This document shows, in pieces, positions 12,246 through 24,683 of a stretch of 64,000 bases of DNA (within the stretch, counting starts at the first letter, position 1; every line of letters begins with the position of its first letter). The stretch covers positions 1-64,000 of the forward strand of contig CAWZYM010000232.1 of assembly GCA_963966185.1 (NCBI GenBank), read 5' to 3'. The position numbers and the translations under genes were made by a program. Under the pieces are notes generated by a model. The model was given only the letters and a program-made list of their open reading frames with translations. It was not told the DNA's origin and did no database searches. This stretch comes from Rhabditoides inermis (taxonomy: Eukaryota; Nematoda; Chromadorea; Rhabditida; Rhabditidae).

Positions 12246-13860
12246 TATATCACGCACTTTTCGTAAGAACCGGACACCCGACGGTACTAGAAAAAAGTGA
12301 CCATCTCGGATTTCGCTATAAACTCGTGAGTGGGTGTATTTGATGCTCGGAAACAGCTCTGGCAAGGTCCTAGCTCACGAAACAAATTTCTGATTTTTTT
12401 ATAATAGTGCAAACTTCAAAAATTTATCTCGGCTCTTTGACATGATAATAACATTCTGCAAACGCAAAAATGTTTGTTTCGACAATCTAAGCAACTTTGT
12501 AATTGACAGCGTCCGAATTAGACCACATCTTTGTACTCAGAAATGCAACCGAAGGTGAGAAAAATGAAAAATTTGCATATTTCGTCAAAAAAGACATATA
12601 TGGGCACAATAGTAAGAACTTTTCTCTTTTGCACTTCTTTGTACACATATTGACGCAACTTTTTCATGAATATCGCAAAGCCAAATTTGGGGCCCATAGT
12701 GGTCAAATATGAGACTGAACATTGCCGACTCGTGAACACATCACAGAAACATGTGGTATAATGTGAATATTTCTGCTTTGTTTCTTTTGATACTTAATGT
12801 TTCCTATATCAATGTATGAAAAACAACTATTGGCGTAAAAAAACAAAAAAAATGTAGAAAATGAAGCTGTATACGAGAAATCTTCAATTTCTCATTTTCT
12901 TAGCAAAATATTGTAAAACATTTTATACGATCTAGATGATTTGGGTTTTTGTCGTTTATAGGCATAACACATGTATATTCTACGTTGTAAATTTAACAAA
13001 ACATAAATCTACATTTAAGATTCGAACCTTGGTCGTTATCCTGGTGAGGTTTTAGGTTGAAAACTAAATTTTTGAAAATTGAACCAAACATCAATATTTT
13101 GATTTTCCAGATCCTAAAATACTAATTTCATTCATTACAATCATTTTCGGAGTGTTTAATTACATTTTCTAGACTAATTTAACCCACTTTTATATGACTC
13201 CTAAATAGGCATAATTCCTTTCATATAAAGCTTGAAAATCAGGTTTAAAAGTTTAATTTGTGCAAACAATTGTTTTGCATACATTAGGTATTGTAAACTT
13301 CAAGTATCAAAAGAAATAAAGCAGAAATATTCGCATTATACAAAATGTTTCTGTGATGTGTCCACGAGTCGGCAATGTTCAGTCTCATATTTGACCACTA
13401 TGGGCCCCAAATTTGGCTTTGCGATATTCATGAAAAAGTTGCGTCAATATGTGTACAAAGAAGTGCAAAAGAGAAAAGTTCTTACTATTTGGCCCATATA
13501 TGTCTTTTTTGACGAAATATGCAAATTTTTCATTATTTTCATCTTTGGATGCATTTCTGAGTACAAAGATGTGGTTTAATCCGGACGCTATCAATTACAA
13601 AGTTGCTTAGCATGTTGAAACAAACATTTGTGCGTTTGCAGAATCTTATTATCATGTCAAAGAGCCGAGATAAATTTTTGAAGTTTGCACTATTATTAAA
13701 TAATCAGAAATTTGTTTCGTGAGCTAGGACCTTGCCAGAGCTGTTTCTGAGCATCAAATACACCCACTTACAAGTTTATAGCAAAATCCGAGATGGTCAC
13801 TTTTTTCTAGTACCGCCTAGGTCCGCCTGGGGTCGATTCTTACGAAAAGAGCGTGATATA
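12246..13860. mobile_element. Large palindromic (long-TIR) non-autonomous element
   Basis: The left arm (about 12246-12830) is repeated in reverse complement as the right arm (about 13265-13860). The outer ends read TATATCACGC and GCGTGATATA. Inner matches include CACTTTTTTCTAGTACCG against its complement, and the shared stretch around 12720-12790 and 13300-13380. The arms differ at scattered positions and the loop of about 430 bases is unique and A/T-rich. Both arms can encode the same 69-codon frame, but only because they are copies. No transposase is visible. A TA at each edge suggests Tc1/mariner-type TA insertion or a foldback/MITE origin; the class is inferred. Confidence 0.75.
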
Positions 13861-14473
13861 ATCAGTCCATGTAATACGATACTCGATTGTTGCAGGCTCG
13901 TTCGGTTCCGATCGTCTCGTCTGTCAGCGCATATCAGCTGATCAGCGAGAGATGGTGGGATGCGGAGAGGGCGCAGACGGTGAGAGGGATCCAGATCCAG
14001 GATTTTGGAATGGGGAGCGATTGGAACGACGGCAGATGCGGTTGCGATGTGAATATTGAGAGATGAATAGAAATGGACGGGAGTGGTCTATTACGTTCTC
14101 TTCGCTCTTTCCTGACACTCCATTCGATTCGTGTTTCTTTTCAACTCCTATTTTGTATGATGTTATATTTTCAATTACTGACCGAATTGTTAAAAGCATT
14201 AGTGAGATAATGGGGTTGCGTAACCCTGTCCCCCTTTCCAACAGAAATAGTGACTCTATGTATCTACTGTAACTCTGTTACTTATATATCGAACGTTCTC
14301 GTCACTGAATTCTTCACTATCTAACTCTAATCTCTATAATTCTTTCCTCGTGCTTTGAAAAATGGAGGAAATAGTGGATGCGTGGTCCCTTCTATTCCTG
14401 CAAATCCGGCGTAAAGTTTGTTCACGTATAAATTATTATAAATTATACAATGAATCGAATAAATACTCGAAAT

Positions 14474-14484
14474 TTTTTCAGAGT
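14474..14484 (+). promoter_or_regulatory. Probable trans-splice acceptor of the Ras-like gene
   Basis: A TTTTTTCAG acceptor ends 2 bases before the ATG at 14485, with no convincing upstream coding exon. In nematodes this arrangement usually marks spliced-leader addition. It supports the chosen start. Confidence 0.5.
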
Positions 14485-15981
14485 ATGAAGGAAACGTACA
14501 AAATCGCTGTTCTCGGAGATGCGGCCTGCGGGAAGACTGCGCTGGTAACACTGTCTTCTACATTATAAACATTTCATAAGATTTAAATAAAGAGACACTT
14601 GAGGTTCGTCGGTTCGTGGACGGCACGTACACGGACGACTACGACCCGACGATCGCCGAGACTGTGAAGAAGCAGTGGACGCACGCCGGAAGCCCCGTCC
14701 ACCTCAAGATTATCGACACCGCCGGAAAGGTACGCCCGTACGCCACTTCACTAGTTGAATCACACTAATCATTTTTCAATCAAGTTTGCTTTGTTTATCT
14801 GTCTGATCCAGACATACAATGCATGAGGTTGAGGATTGCACAGATATTATTCCACAGTGAGCCGAAATTTTGAAGTTCGTAAATTACATGGTACACGGAT
14901 CGCAAATTGCGGAAAACATCGAATTCCTTTTGATCTCGGATTCTAGCATGTTTTTGTGATGTGATTATCGCGCTGTCTCTTGCTGCGAGGAGACAAAGGC
15001 GGATGGGGGAAACGGGTTCCCGAGATCTGAATTATGCTGCAGCAGACTGAGAAAAGAACGTTCGACAAGAATATCAAAAACGGATGAAAATAGAATGAAA
15101 TATAAAGCATGAAGTTATTTAGTTATTATTTGATTCAGGAGCACGTGACTTCGATGAACGATGCGCACATCGCGGCGGCCGACGGGTTCGTCGTCGTGTA
15201 CGCCGTACGTCTCTCTCCCTCTCCCTCTCTCCCCTCTCTCTCCCTCTACCCCTCTCTCTCTCTCTCTCTCTCTCGCTCTCTCTCCTGTTTCTCCTTTTCC
15301 CCCTACCTTCTCCCTCCTTCTTTCCCCTCTATCACTCCTTTCAGGTCGACAGTCGTCGCTCCTTCCTGAAGGCAATCGACACTTTCCGACGGATCTCCGA
15401 GATAAAAGGAGACGCCGCCGCTGTACGTTTTATCAGTCAAACACAAACAACATGTCGTCCTTTCAGATTCCGAGGATTCTCGTGGGAGCGAAGTTGGATG
15501 AGGAACAGAGGGAGGTGGGACTTATTGAAACAAAAGAAAGAAAACTAGACAGACAGGAAGACACAAGTGAAAATGTTGAGAAAGCGAAGGAAGAAACAGC
15601 GATAATCTCATTCTCGCCTACAGATTTCGCTCTCTGACGGTGAGGTGCTGGCCTCTCAGCTTCACTGCTCTTTCGCAGAGGCTTCCGCCAAACACGGAGT
15701 CAACGTATATGAGGTATGACTTTGCTTACAAAAAATATATATTATTCGTGTGTGGGCTGGTAAAGAGATGTTCGTGTTGTAGATAAGTGAAATACGGATA
15801 CAATGTAGATGAAACTTATCTCGATTATGAAAACAAATTTCGTTGAGGTGTTCGACGAGTTGGTCTCGCAGCTGAGATACGTGGACAGTCTGCGGAGGAA
15901 GGAGAAGGCACAACCCATATTCTCCGTTCAACCCATAGGAGTACACCCAGCACTACAGGGGTACGACAGCTATCAGCTCTC

Positions 15982-16036
<55 letters not shown>

Positions 16037-16264
16037 TCTCTCCTCTCTCTCTCTCTCTCGCGCGCGCGCTCTCTCTCTCTATCTCTCGTAGTGAAATCCC
16101 GTTTTCTCCTGATCCTTGTGTGCTTGAGCTACTCCTCGTACCCGTCTCCCATCGTTCACCAAGCGATGCCTTCCATCCATCCCGGCTCCAAGACATTCGC
16201 CGTCCCCCCGCCCCCATACGACCACCCGAGAGACGACAGACAGCACTGGTGCTGCTTCCTGTGA
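14485..16264 (+). CDS. Divergent Ras-like small GTPase with CCFL end
   Basis: Eight exons join in frame: 14485-14544, 14604-14729, 15139-15204, 15345-15422, 15467-15514, 15624-15713, 15848-15960 and 16129-16264 (238 residues). The P-loop is clear (KIAVLGDAACGKTALV). A switch I-like region follows (YTDDYDPTIAETVKKQW). The G3 motif reads DTAGK where Ras proteins have DTAGQ/E. The G4 motif reads VGAKLD where NKxD is expected, so the Asn is replaced. G5 reads ASAK. The C-terminus is proline-rich (FAVPPPPYDHPRD) and ends WCCFL. CCFL fits a CaaX box with a final Leu, which usually directs geranylgeranylation, so membrane attachment is likely. The missing catalytic Gln suggests slow or absent GTP hydrolysis (inference). 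Introns 3 and 7 carry long (CT)n tracts. Confidence 0.8.
15978..16083. repeat. (CT)n microsatellite in GTPase intron 7
   Basis: A (CT)n run of about 50 bases is followed by a second run containing a CGCGCGCG stretch. It starts shortly after the donor at 15961. Confidence 0.85.
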
Positions 16265-16309
16265 ACACACAACTGCACTTGTAATAATATGTATTGTATG
16301 AACAACAAT

Positions 16310-16705
16310 CTAAAAGAAGTAGAACCACACGACAATCAAGAGGGCGAATGAGAGAAGAAGGACTCCTCCGGCGGTGGTGGCGGCGTTGTGGTGGTCCTGC
16401 CGCCGGAAGGCCTTCATCTCGTGGGGAGTGTAGGCGGGGCCATTCCAGGGGACAGAAGAGTCACCGAGGGGCGAACAGGGGGAGGAGAGATGGGGACGGT
16501 AGTGGCCGAGGGAACACACGCAGCTGGAGAGAGGAGAGGTGAGAGAGAAAGGGAGGGAGAGAGACAAAGAAAGAGGGAGGGGAGGAGAGGGACTCACACC
16601 GCGCCTGTTATGGTCTCCATGCACACCTCGTTCACCCCGCACTTCTTCTTCAGACAGTTCTGCGCCCGCATACACCGCTGCACATCCGGTCTGAATGAGG
16701 GATAC

Positions 16706-16749
<44 letters not shown>

Positions 16750-18252
16750 TCCCTTCCTGTCTACCAGTATCCTAATAGTACCTGAACTCGTGTGTGGGCT
16801 GGCAGGGACAGGAGATGTTCCACTGGTTGGTGCGGATCGCGGGAAAGTAGTCGTTGAGTGAGATCTGAGTATCTCTCTCTCTCTGTCTGTCTCTCTGTCT
16901 CTCTGTCTCTCTCTCTGTCTCTCTCTCTCATCCCCTCTCTCTCCCCTCTCCATCTCTCTCCCTCTCTCTCCCTCCACCCACATCCATCCCGCATCGTCGT
17001 CGGATTCTGCACACATTCGTGCCACACACTCCATCCGTGTGCGGACAACACGGGTTCGGACAGAAACTGGAAACAATGATGACGTCAACAATAAGTGTCG
17101 CATATAGCAGTACTCGCCTCTCGGTGGCGCACTCGAAATCGCCGCCATAGAACTCGTCGACATTGTAGTAGGCGTCCTTGCTGCGGAGGTAGTTGGAGGA
17201 GAGCCATGACATTGTCTTGAAGAATAGAAGAAGGAGGGGAGGATGAGAGGTGGTGGAGTAGGAGTACCTCGTTCACTTCGTTCTTTTTGTCGTCGGGGCT
17301 GAAGAGTGACTCTAGCCAGACAGTGTCTCGCGCATAGGTGTGCGCCCGCCCGATCCGGTAGCGACAGAAGGGAAGGCGGCGGAGGAACTCGGCACTGCGA
17401 CATTTCTCCCTCCCTCTCTCACTCTCTCTCTCCCTCTCTCTTTCTGTCTCTCCCTCTCCATACCGTTGCATGGTCCACGAACAGAACAACTGCGATGCGG
17501 AAACGTCAAATGCGAGAAAGTTATCGGATATGAGTGCAGGTAGAGCAGTCATTCTGACCGGAAGTGAGAATCGAGCATACACGAGGCTACTCACGACAGT
17601 TCAGTTCGAATGATGTTGCTGGGTAGTATGTCGATCTCTCCCGCATTCGCCTTATTTTCATCCATCACATACATCCAACTGTTGCGATCAAGGATAGACT
17701 CGGATATGTTGTGCACACAATTCTAAATCGACATGTTATTACAGTTTACAGTACTCTATTTTATAGTACCTCCAGGCCCATGCGACATGCTTCCAATACG
17801 GTGGCGTCGAATTCATTGACAGACTCGGGAAACTGATCACGGTAACTAGAATTGAAATATACACATTTTATCGTGAAAACAAAGTACACAGACCCGTTTT
17901 GGTCTCCGTTCGGAACGAGTTGCTTGAAAATGCGCAGATAGAACGCAATAATTCCTATCTAACAAATACGGTGAGAACAACAATCGATTATAACTATACA
18001 CGCCACCTTTCCAATTAATCGATTGCGGAGATAAGCGAGGGTGAAATTGGTTCGGAATTCTCTGAATAAGAAGTAAAATGCATGCAACAAGGAGGGATAG
18101 AAGTGAGACAAAGAAACGGTGAAGGAGAAGACGTCTCACGTCTCCAGTCTCTTCGTGTGGTCAGGGGAGAAAGTGTCGTCGGCTTCCGGGAGGTTGGGCA
18201 TCTTCTCCGAATACGCCACTGCAACCACGCACGTCAGCCACCACAACCGCAT
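16310..18252 (-). CDS. Type I membrane protein with Cys-rich EGF-like region
   Basis: I do not recognise the family. Twelve exons join in frame to 408 residues: 18252-18140, 18061-18007, 17958-17894, 17845-17770, 17722-17595, 17553-17464, 17394-17268, 17215-17118, 17066-16982, 16864-16782, 16690-16598 and 16523-16310. A signal peptide opens it (MRLWWLTCVVAVAYS). A helical ectodomain follows with possible N-glycosylation sites (NFT, NIS, NET). Then come cysteine clusters: SFCPNPCCPHTDGVCG, CRIRRRCGMD, CPCQP, and NCLKKKCGVNEVCMETITG followed by CVCS, like an EGF module near residues 300-345. A membrane segment (AGGVLLLSFALLIVVWFYFF) ends the protein with almost no cytoplasmic tail. The intron after 17118 has a GC donor (AG|GCGAGT); only this choice keeps the cysteine-rich frame. 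A cell-surface role is inferred. Confidence 0.65.
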
Positions 18253-18344
18253 TGTGGAGGGGAAAGAGGGGAATGACATGGAGGAGACACAGGAAATCGT
18301 CAAGTTTACAAAGAGAGAAACATGGAAATGATAAATGACGTACC

Positions 18345-19674
18345 CTAGGATGACTCGTCGGAAGAGATGTCCATGTCATCGCCGGAACGACTCGTGTCAG
18401 AAGACGACGACGTCTCGCACTGCAAGCAGAGAGGATGGGACAAAATGGGAAAATAAATGACCAAAAATGGAAGACTATGAAGTATAGCGGAAAAAAAACA
18501 TCCATTCAAGGAATACGATAGTAAATGAAAACAGATTAATGAATACCTGTATCTTAGGCGCGGGCGGGTCCTCCCTCACTCCTCCCCTATCGCTGTCACT
18601 CTCCGATGTGATATCAGACGTGTCGGACGAGCTGTGCGGCGAGGGGGCGGGGCCTGCTTGGGCGGGACTTGTCGGAAGAGGACTGTCCATGCCGTCCACG
18701 TCCACGTCATCCTCGTTGTCGGTTGGAGAGGAGACGTCGTCCATCCGCATCGCGTCCTCTTCAACGGGGGCGGGAGGAGGAGCACCTTCCTCTTCCTTCA
18801 ATGGCTCGAACGAGGGCGAGGGAGTGGGTGTGGCGGCACGTGGAGAGCAGGCGGGGGCAACTATGCCAGGCTGGAAATGGAGAAAATGAAAGTGTAAGTA
18901 TTCTAAAATGAACCGACCTTGACATCTTTTCCTTCCTCCTCCTCCTCCTTCACCGCAGTGGGCGGGGGCGGCGTGGATGGTCCCTTGGCCGGCTGCTGCT
19001 GCTCACTCGAAGGGGCGACAAGGGGAGGGAGGCCGTACGCGGAGCGCACCCTGCAGGAAATGTGTAAAAGAAAATTGAAAAAGAAACGAAAAGGGAAAAA
19101 AAACACTTTAACAAAAAAGTGAACGAACGTACTTTGCATTGATGGGTCCCTCGAGGTCGCGTCGCACCCACTCTGAGTTTGTCTCCGAACGCACCGTGGC
19201 ACGCACGCGCTCCGGGAAACTGCAACAAGACAAGAAATAAACAGAACACGTTTATTAAAACGCACTAGTTCATTTGCAGGCGACGTTTGATCTCCTGTCG
19301 TATCTGGTCCTTCTGCATGTTTGGGGGCAGATCGCGCAGGAGACGCTCCACCTCCGCGCGCACATCGCGCTAAACGGATAAACTACCTTCAGTATTGTTA
19401 ATGTACATACATTCTTCCGAAATATGAACAAACGACCGAACAAGGAATCGGGAACAGCAAACGCACCTCAATATCGTCAAGCAGACCTTTCGTGCGGATT
19501 TTCTCGGCAGCCTTCTTGCGTACCTACATGTATCTTTACATATTATATAGGTCATTTAAGCAAAAAAAAAGAAATGAAAACTAATCAATCGCGCACCTCG
19601 TCGAACTTTCCCTCACGCTTGATGAGCCCGTTGACCTGCTTCACAACGTCGTCCTGCGATGGCTCCGACGACAT
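18345..19674 (-). CDS. SHG1/BOD1-like protein (COMPASS-type domain)
   Basis: Seven exons join in frame to 285 residues: 19674-19597, 19523-19467, 19369-19266, 19219-19133, 19050-18918, 18870-18547 and 18419-18345. The N-terminal 100 residues are helical and basic (VVKQVNGLIKREGKFDEVRK, then KGLLDDIERDVRAEVERLL and KDQIRQEIKRRLQ). This resembles the Shg1/BOD1 domain, known from Set1/COMPASS methyltransferase complexes and from the kinetochore factor BOD1. The remainder is disordered and acidic with proline-rich patches (STPPPPTAVKEEEEEGKDVK) and ends in Ser/Asp-rich sequence (SGDDMDISSDESS), a likely CK2-type phosphorylation region. A nuclear, chromatin-linked role is inferred from the domain. 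It lies 93 bases upstream of the next minus-strand gene (start 18252), a spacing usual for nematode operons. Confidence 0.65.
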
Positions 19675-21204
19675 CTTGATGTATCAATTAAAACATTGTG
19701 GTATAGAAAAAGACCATAATACATAACGCATACTTCACAAACATACAACGTAACAAGAAAGTTTTAAAAAAAGTCAGCTGATCTGATTCGTGGCGCGCAT
19801 AGTTCGAAATAGTGCGCCATTGAGAATAGTTTAGAATAAAGTTGCGGTGATGATAATAGAGCAAAATTGACGTCATCAAGTGCAAGAAAAGTTCCTGCCA
19901 TTTTTTCAGTTCAAACAGAGAACTTTAAAAGAATATATTCGCAATGTCGAAATAATCATAAAAAAGTAGTCTCTTTCACCGTACCGGGTATGATGTGTAT
20001 AAAGGGCCCGCAATAATGAATAATTCCGCCCACTATTTGCTAACCGAGAGCGTTACCACTACGCCATTCATGCATGTGAGACGAACAATCAGAGATGTGA
20101 ACGCCAAGAAAAATCTGAAGTCTGCATCACTTTTGTCATTCGTTGTCAAATAGAGCACGATTTTTTTGCTCAGCAATTGCCGAACTAGTTTTGCATATAA
20201 TGTAGAGAAATCAGAGTTCGACCAATGAGCTGTTTGGACTAACCTTGGACAACTCTTTGTTTGGACAAACCTAGCTAGTCGTGATTCCCAAATATTTTTT
20301 TTCATTCTTTATCGATCAGCGCCGTTTGTTTTAGATGTGATTTGATTAGCTAAAATCAGCACAACCGAGAGCCGGCGCCATAAAAAGAGATATAAAACTG
20401 ATATGGTGTGAGGTGGGGGTAATAATGACTGTCTTCAAAGTGGCAGCTTCCAACCAGATTTCTCCACTCTCTATCGCCCATATCGCCCATCTTTCCACAA
20501 ATTTTCTACTGTCATAAACTCAATGCTGTCATCTGATAGTTACTCACAAGCTACTGATTGTCGTACTGTACATTTTTTTTTGATGTGATCGTCTAACGTT
20601 ATAGTTAGATAGTGGACGTGTCAAAATTCAACATTCAGTCCCTGACAACATTGCATAGACTGTCTACGTTTCTCAGCGATCTTAAAATCGCGATAACTTT
20701 TTTGTGATCCGGCTGCATTTTACTATTTTACAATCACGATCCATTATCCTAACCACGCGGTGCCTTCTGCTTCCGAACATCTGTAATTATCAATTCCTTT
20801 ATTCCAGCTATAGATAGATTTACAACCGTCATCCGGGTTGACACACCGAAATCACAGCGTTATCAGTGAGGAGCACAGTAGCAGATTCGCCAAGCCACGC
20901 TTCTTTTGCAGTAACAGATTATCGTTTCACTCCGCGAAATGTTCGAGCTGACTTTCAAGTCACACCAACACAGTTTTTGTGGACATAACCCAGGTTTATG
21001 AGCTGTATAGTCATCACTGGTTCGAGTAGGCGTCTGCGTCAGATGAGGGTACCACACTCTCACACTTACACCTTATCTCCCATCACAGACCACATTCCTT
21101 TCACACCTATATAAATTGAACGAAATTTCGTCCATTTGTCCAGTTCCCGTTGGTTTAGTGTCTCTGTATTGTAAAACCAGGTGACTATATTTCAGGGTTA
21201 CTGT
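19675..21204. other. Spacer between divergent genes with tRNA-like remnants
   Basis: No gene is seen. It separates the SHG1-like gene (minus) from the otopetrin-like gene (plus), so both promoters should lie here. Minus-strand sequence near 20030-20085 contains an A-box-like TGGCGTAGTGGTAACGC, and near 20705-20765 contains GCGTGGTTAGGATAATGGA. Both look like decayed tRNA-derived repeats without an intact B box or stems. Confidence 0.4.
20030..20085 (-). repeat. Degenerate tRNA-like repeat
   Basis: Reading the minus strand, TGGCGTAGTGGTAACGCTCT matches the start of a tRNA D-arm region. The expected B box is degenerate and no cloverleaf can be drawn. Likely a SINE or pseudo-tRNA fragment. Confidence 0.3.
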
Positions 21205-21265
21205 ATGACCGCGGTGGTACCGTCTTCCCCCAGTGGGAAGGCCCATCCATCGACCAGGTAAGGAA

Positions 21266-21301
<36 letters not shown>

Positions 21302-22189
21302 AAGGGAGAGAGAGAGCCATTTCAGGTACCATATCCATGTTCACTCTATCTGCATCGCTCTTCTGTACCTAATCTTTCTCGTCTGTATATTCCTCAATCT
21401 CTATGTGCTGCTTTCACGAGAGGACACTATATTCTACCTTCGCGTTTACCATTCCGTAAGTTTATTTTTTTTTGTTCGACACAGTAGCACAGACCGTGTC
21501 CTTTCAAGCAAGCGTGACACTTGACGCCAGCGTAACGCAGTGCACGTGGCAAGTGTGACATAGCGCCATCAAGCCTGCACAAGAGCCACAGAGCTCCCAT
21601 TCACACACACCCATAAAACACTATCTTTAATAGCCAGATAGTGTACCCACAAGAATCAACCATCAAGCGTCAAGTAGACACAACGTTTTGCAGATGCATT
21701 TGATACATTCATTTGTATTTCACATTTATAAAACTAACTACAAAACTGTGAAAAGAAAAGAACGGAAAATAGGTTTAATCTCAATTTCAGGTGGTCGGCT
21801 TTTTGATGCTTTGCTGTGGCATCGTTCAAGTGGAGTTCCTTATGCGCACGCGGTCTCTGCCCAAACTGGAGTCGCCACACGAGATACCACATCCCGCACT
21901 CATTGGTCAGTACAGTATGTCAGCATGCAATAACACACTCGTGTTCCAGGCGCGGTTGCGTTGACGATAGGAATCGTGCTGGGCTACCTGTACTTCATCG
22001 TGTTCAACTACGCCTACCAGCACTGCGACAAACTCGTCGACGCCATCTATGGAAGCAGTGAGGTGGGTGGAGTACATCCTGGAAATATGGGTCGTGGTAC
22101 GGATCGCTTTTTCCCAGTTAGAATAAGCAAGCGGTTAGTTCATTTTGTAGTGTCCATACACTTGTTCATGATTCTCACTGGTTTTGACG

Positions 22190-22220
<31 letters not shown>

Positions 22221-22227
22221 AAAGAGA

Positions 22228-22273
<46 letters not shown>

Positions 22274-24585
22274 AGGAAGTTGATGCGTAATAGATTGGAC
22301 ATGGTTTGTTTCGATTTCATTTCAGCTGTGGCTGGAGTCAGTATACGACGTGCTGATGGCTGTTTTCTCGGCCCTCTCACTCGTGTATATCATGCAGAGG
22401 AGATACTATGGAGCCATCAACACCAACCTCGACAAGGTGAATTCAACCACCGAATCTCACATGGCATACAGCAGTTCTTTGTAATAGAAAATAGAGCCAC
22501 TAATCACTAATCGACTGCAGGTCGGTCGTCTGTTCATAAACATCACCTTCTACGTCGTGTGGATCAAGGTGGTCATCTACAAGGGATACCTCAGCCACAA
22601 TGTGAGTTATGTGTTTCATGTCTCTTCTCTCCGAGATCACGAGCATTCGAATCCTTGATAACTCTTGTGTTCAGGAGTTGTGCCAGCGAAAGGAGCTGGA
22701 GGGCTACTGGTGTCCAGTGATGAAGCGACACTACGACTGCATTCCCGGAGACGACCTCCACGGAACACAAAAGATGTGGTAGGTACATGGGCGAATACCA
22801 TAGGATCCTCAATCGTCATACATACCAGAGAGATAGGAAAATCTGGCATGTGAGAGCTTTTGTAGGTACTACATCAACAAGGGCATCCTGTCGTCTTCGA
22901 TCATCTCGTGTGCGAGTGAGTTCTTCCCTGTCCTGCTCGTCACCCATTGGCTGGCGTGCGGAGGCGCGGAGGAGAAGGCAGAGGACATACTCAGGAAGAG
23001 ACAGGTACCCTGCCTCCTGCAACTCTCTAATAGAAAACTTCATGTTGACAGTGATCTTCCAGGTGAAGCAGGGTTTCCGCAACCTGCTGCACGAGTTCAT
23101 GAAGGACTTGTCGAGAGTGTATTCCACCAATGACGCCCACTATATGCCCCCACTCAGACCCAGGTCAGTCGTCAGATGAATATCCACAGTCGTGACTGTC
23201 TCAATAGTATTCAGAGATAATCCTTGCACACTGTTCAATGATGTCATGTTTGCAGTTTGTACCTCAAGGCGTTCTTCTGGTTGATTGTCCCGATTGCGAT
23301 GGCGGCCGCCGGAATCAAGTGGCTCACGTTCTTCTACTATGCCATCAGTCAGTGGCCACCCTTTCTTCTCTCCTACTTCCCCGTTCAGACTTTGACCACC
23401 TCGCCCTTCACCACTGGATGACGTCCGACTACATCTCCCTCGCAGCCAACCTCATTCAAGTCCTCTTCTTCCTCGTCCTCTATCTCTTCGCCAGACAGAT
23501 TCCCGATCACAGACTAGACGCCCATCATAAGGTATGCATGTGCTTTCTCACGATCAGGTTCGTGTAGTTTCTCACTCGTTCCTTCGCAGGCGAGTGCCCG
23601 TGGTGACATCATCATTCTGTTCGGGTGCGCCTTCATTCTCACCGTCAAGTTCGTCCTGCAAGCGATCGAGCAGGAGTACCAGCGAGTCGACGGCTACATA
23701 TCCCAGAAGGACGCAATCATCAAAATGGTGTCGCTCGCGTGTGTCGTTGTGAGTGCAACGATTTTCTATATCCCCCTCTCGTTCTACCATACCTACTAAA
23801 AAGTTCCCTTCTAGAGCACACAGGTGTTGCAATACTTCGCAGTGCGTCGCATCCTCGCTTTGTCAGACAGGGACATCCGCGCTCTCCGGTAAGCATGCCA
23901 CCACGTTCCGCCAACTATTTACGGAACCAGTGATAGACCGATAAGATCAGGAAAAAAATCAAGGCACGATTACAAATGATTAGCTTCCTATTTCCAACAC
24001 GTCTTTTCGTCACGTTTGCATCACGTATGGGAGACACGCGGATGAGGGGCTAGAAACTGAAAGGTGCACCCAATCAGACCGACAACAAGTATGACGTAGA
24101 TACATCGAAGTTGAGATCATACAGTGGCTTCTATGAGACTGTCTCCTCTTTCAGTTCGTTTCTGCCTCTGGCTGCGATCGGAGGCCTTCTGATTGCCTGG
24201 GTGCACTTCGGACAGACCTTCCTCGACACATCTCTCATCAAGTGGCAGCTCACAGACGACACCTTCCAGTCAGTGCACACTTGTATCATCTGCCCTATTG
24301 ATTTCCAATAAACCGACTTTCAGCTTTTCCGACACAACCCTCATCTGTATGATCTTCACACAGACCATCTTCCCCGCCGACTATCTCTTCGCATTCACTG
24401 TCTCCGGATGCTATCTGGAGCTGCTGGAAAGGTGAGGCCACATATACCGTTGTGTGGATGATTTGACACATGTGATTGCACTGATTGCTTCTTTGCAGGT
24501 ACATGGAGAAGGGTTTCTTCCAGTTCGGAAAGCCGCGTCTCGTAGAGGGCCACGAGCATGGACACGGACATGGACATGAAGGTAG

Positions 24586-24683
<98 letters not shown>

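Noticed and set aside
12503..13594. Two similar 69-codon frames, one in each arm of the palindrome
   Set aside because: They are similar because the arms are inverted copies. There is no transposase motif and no splice support.
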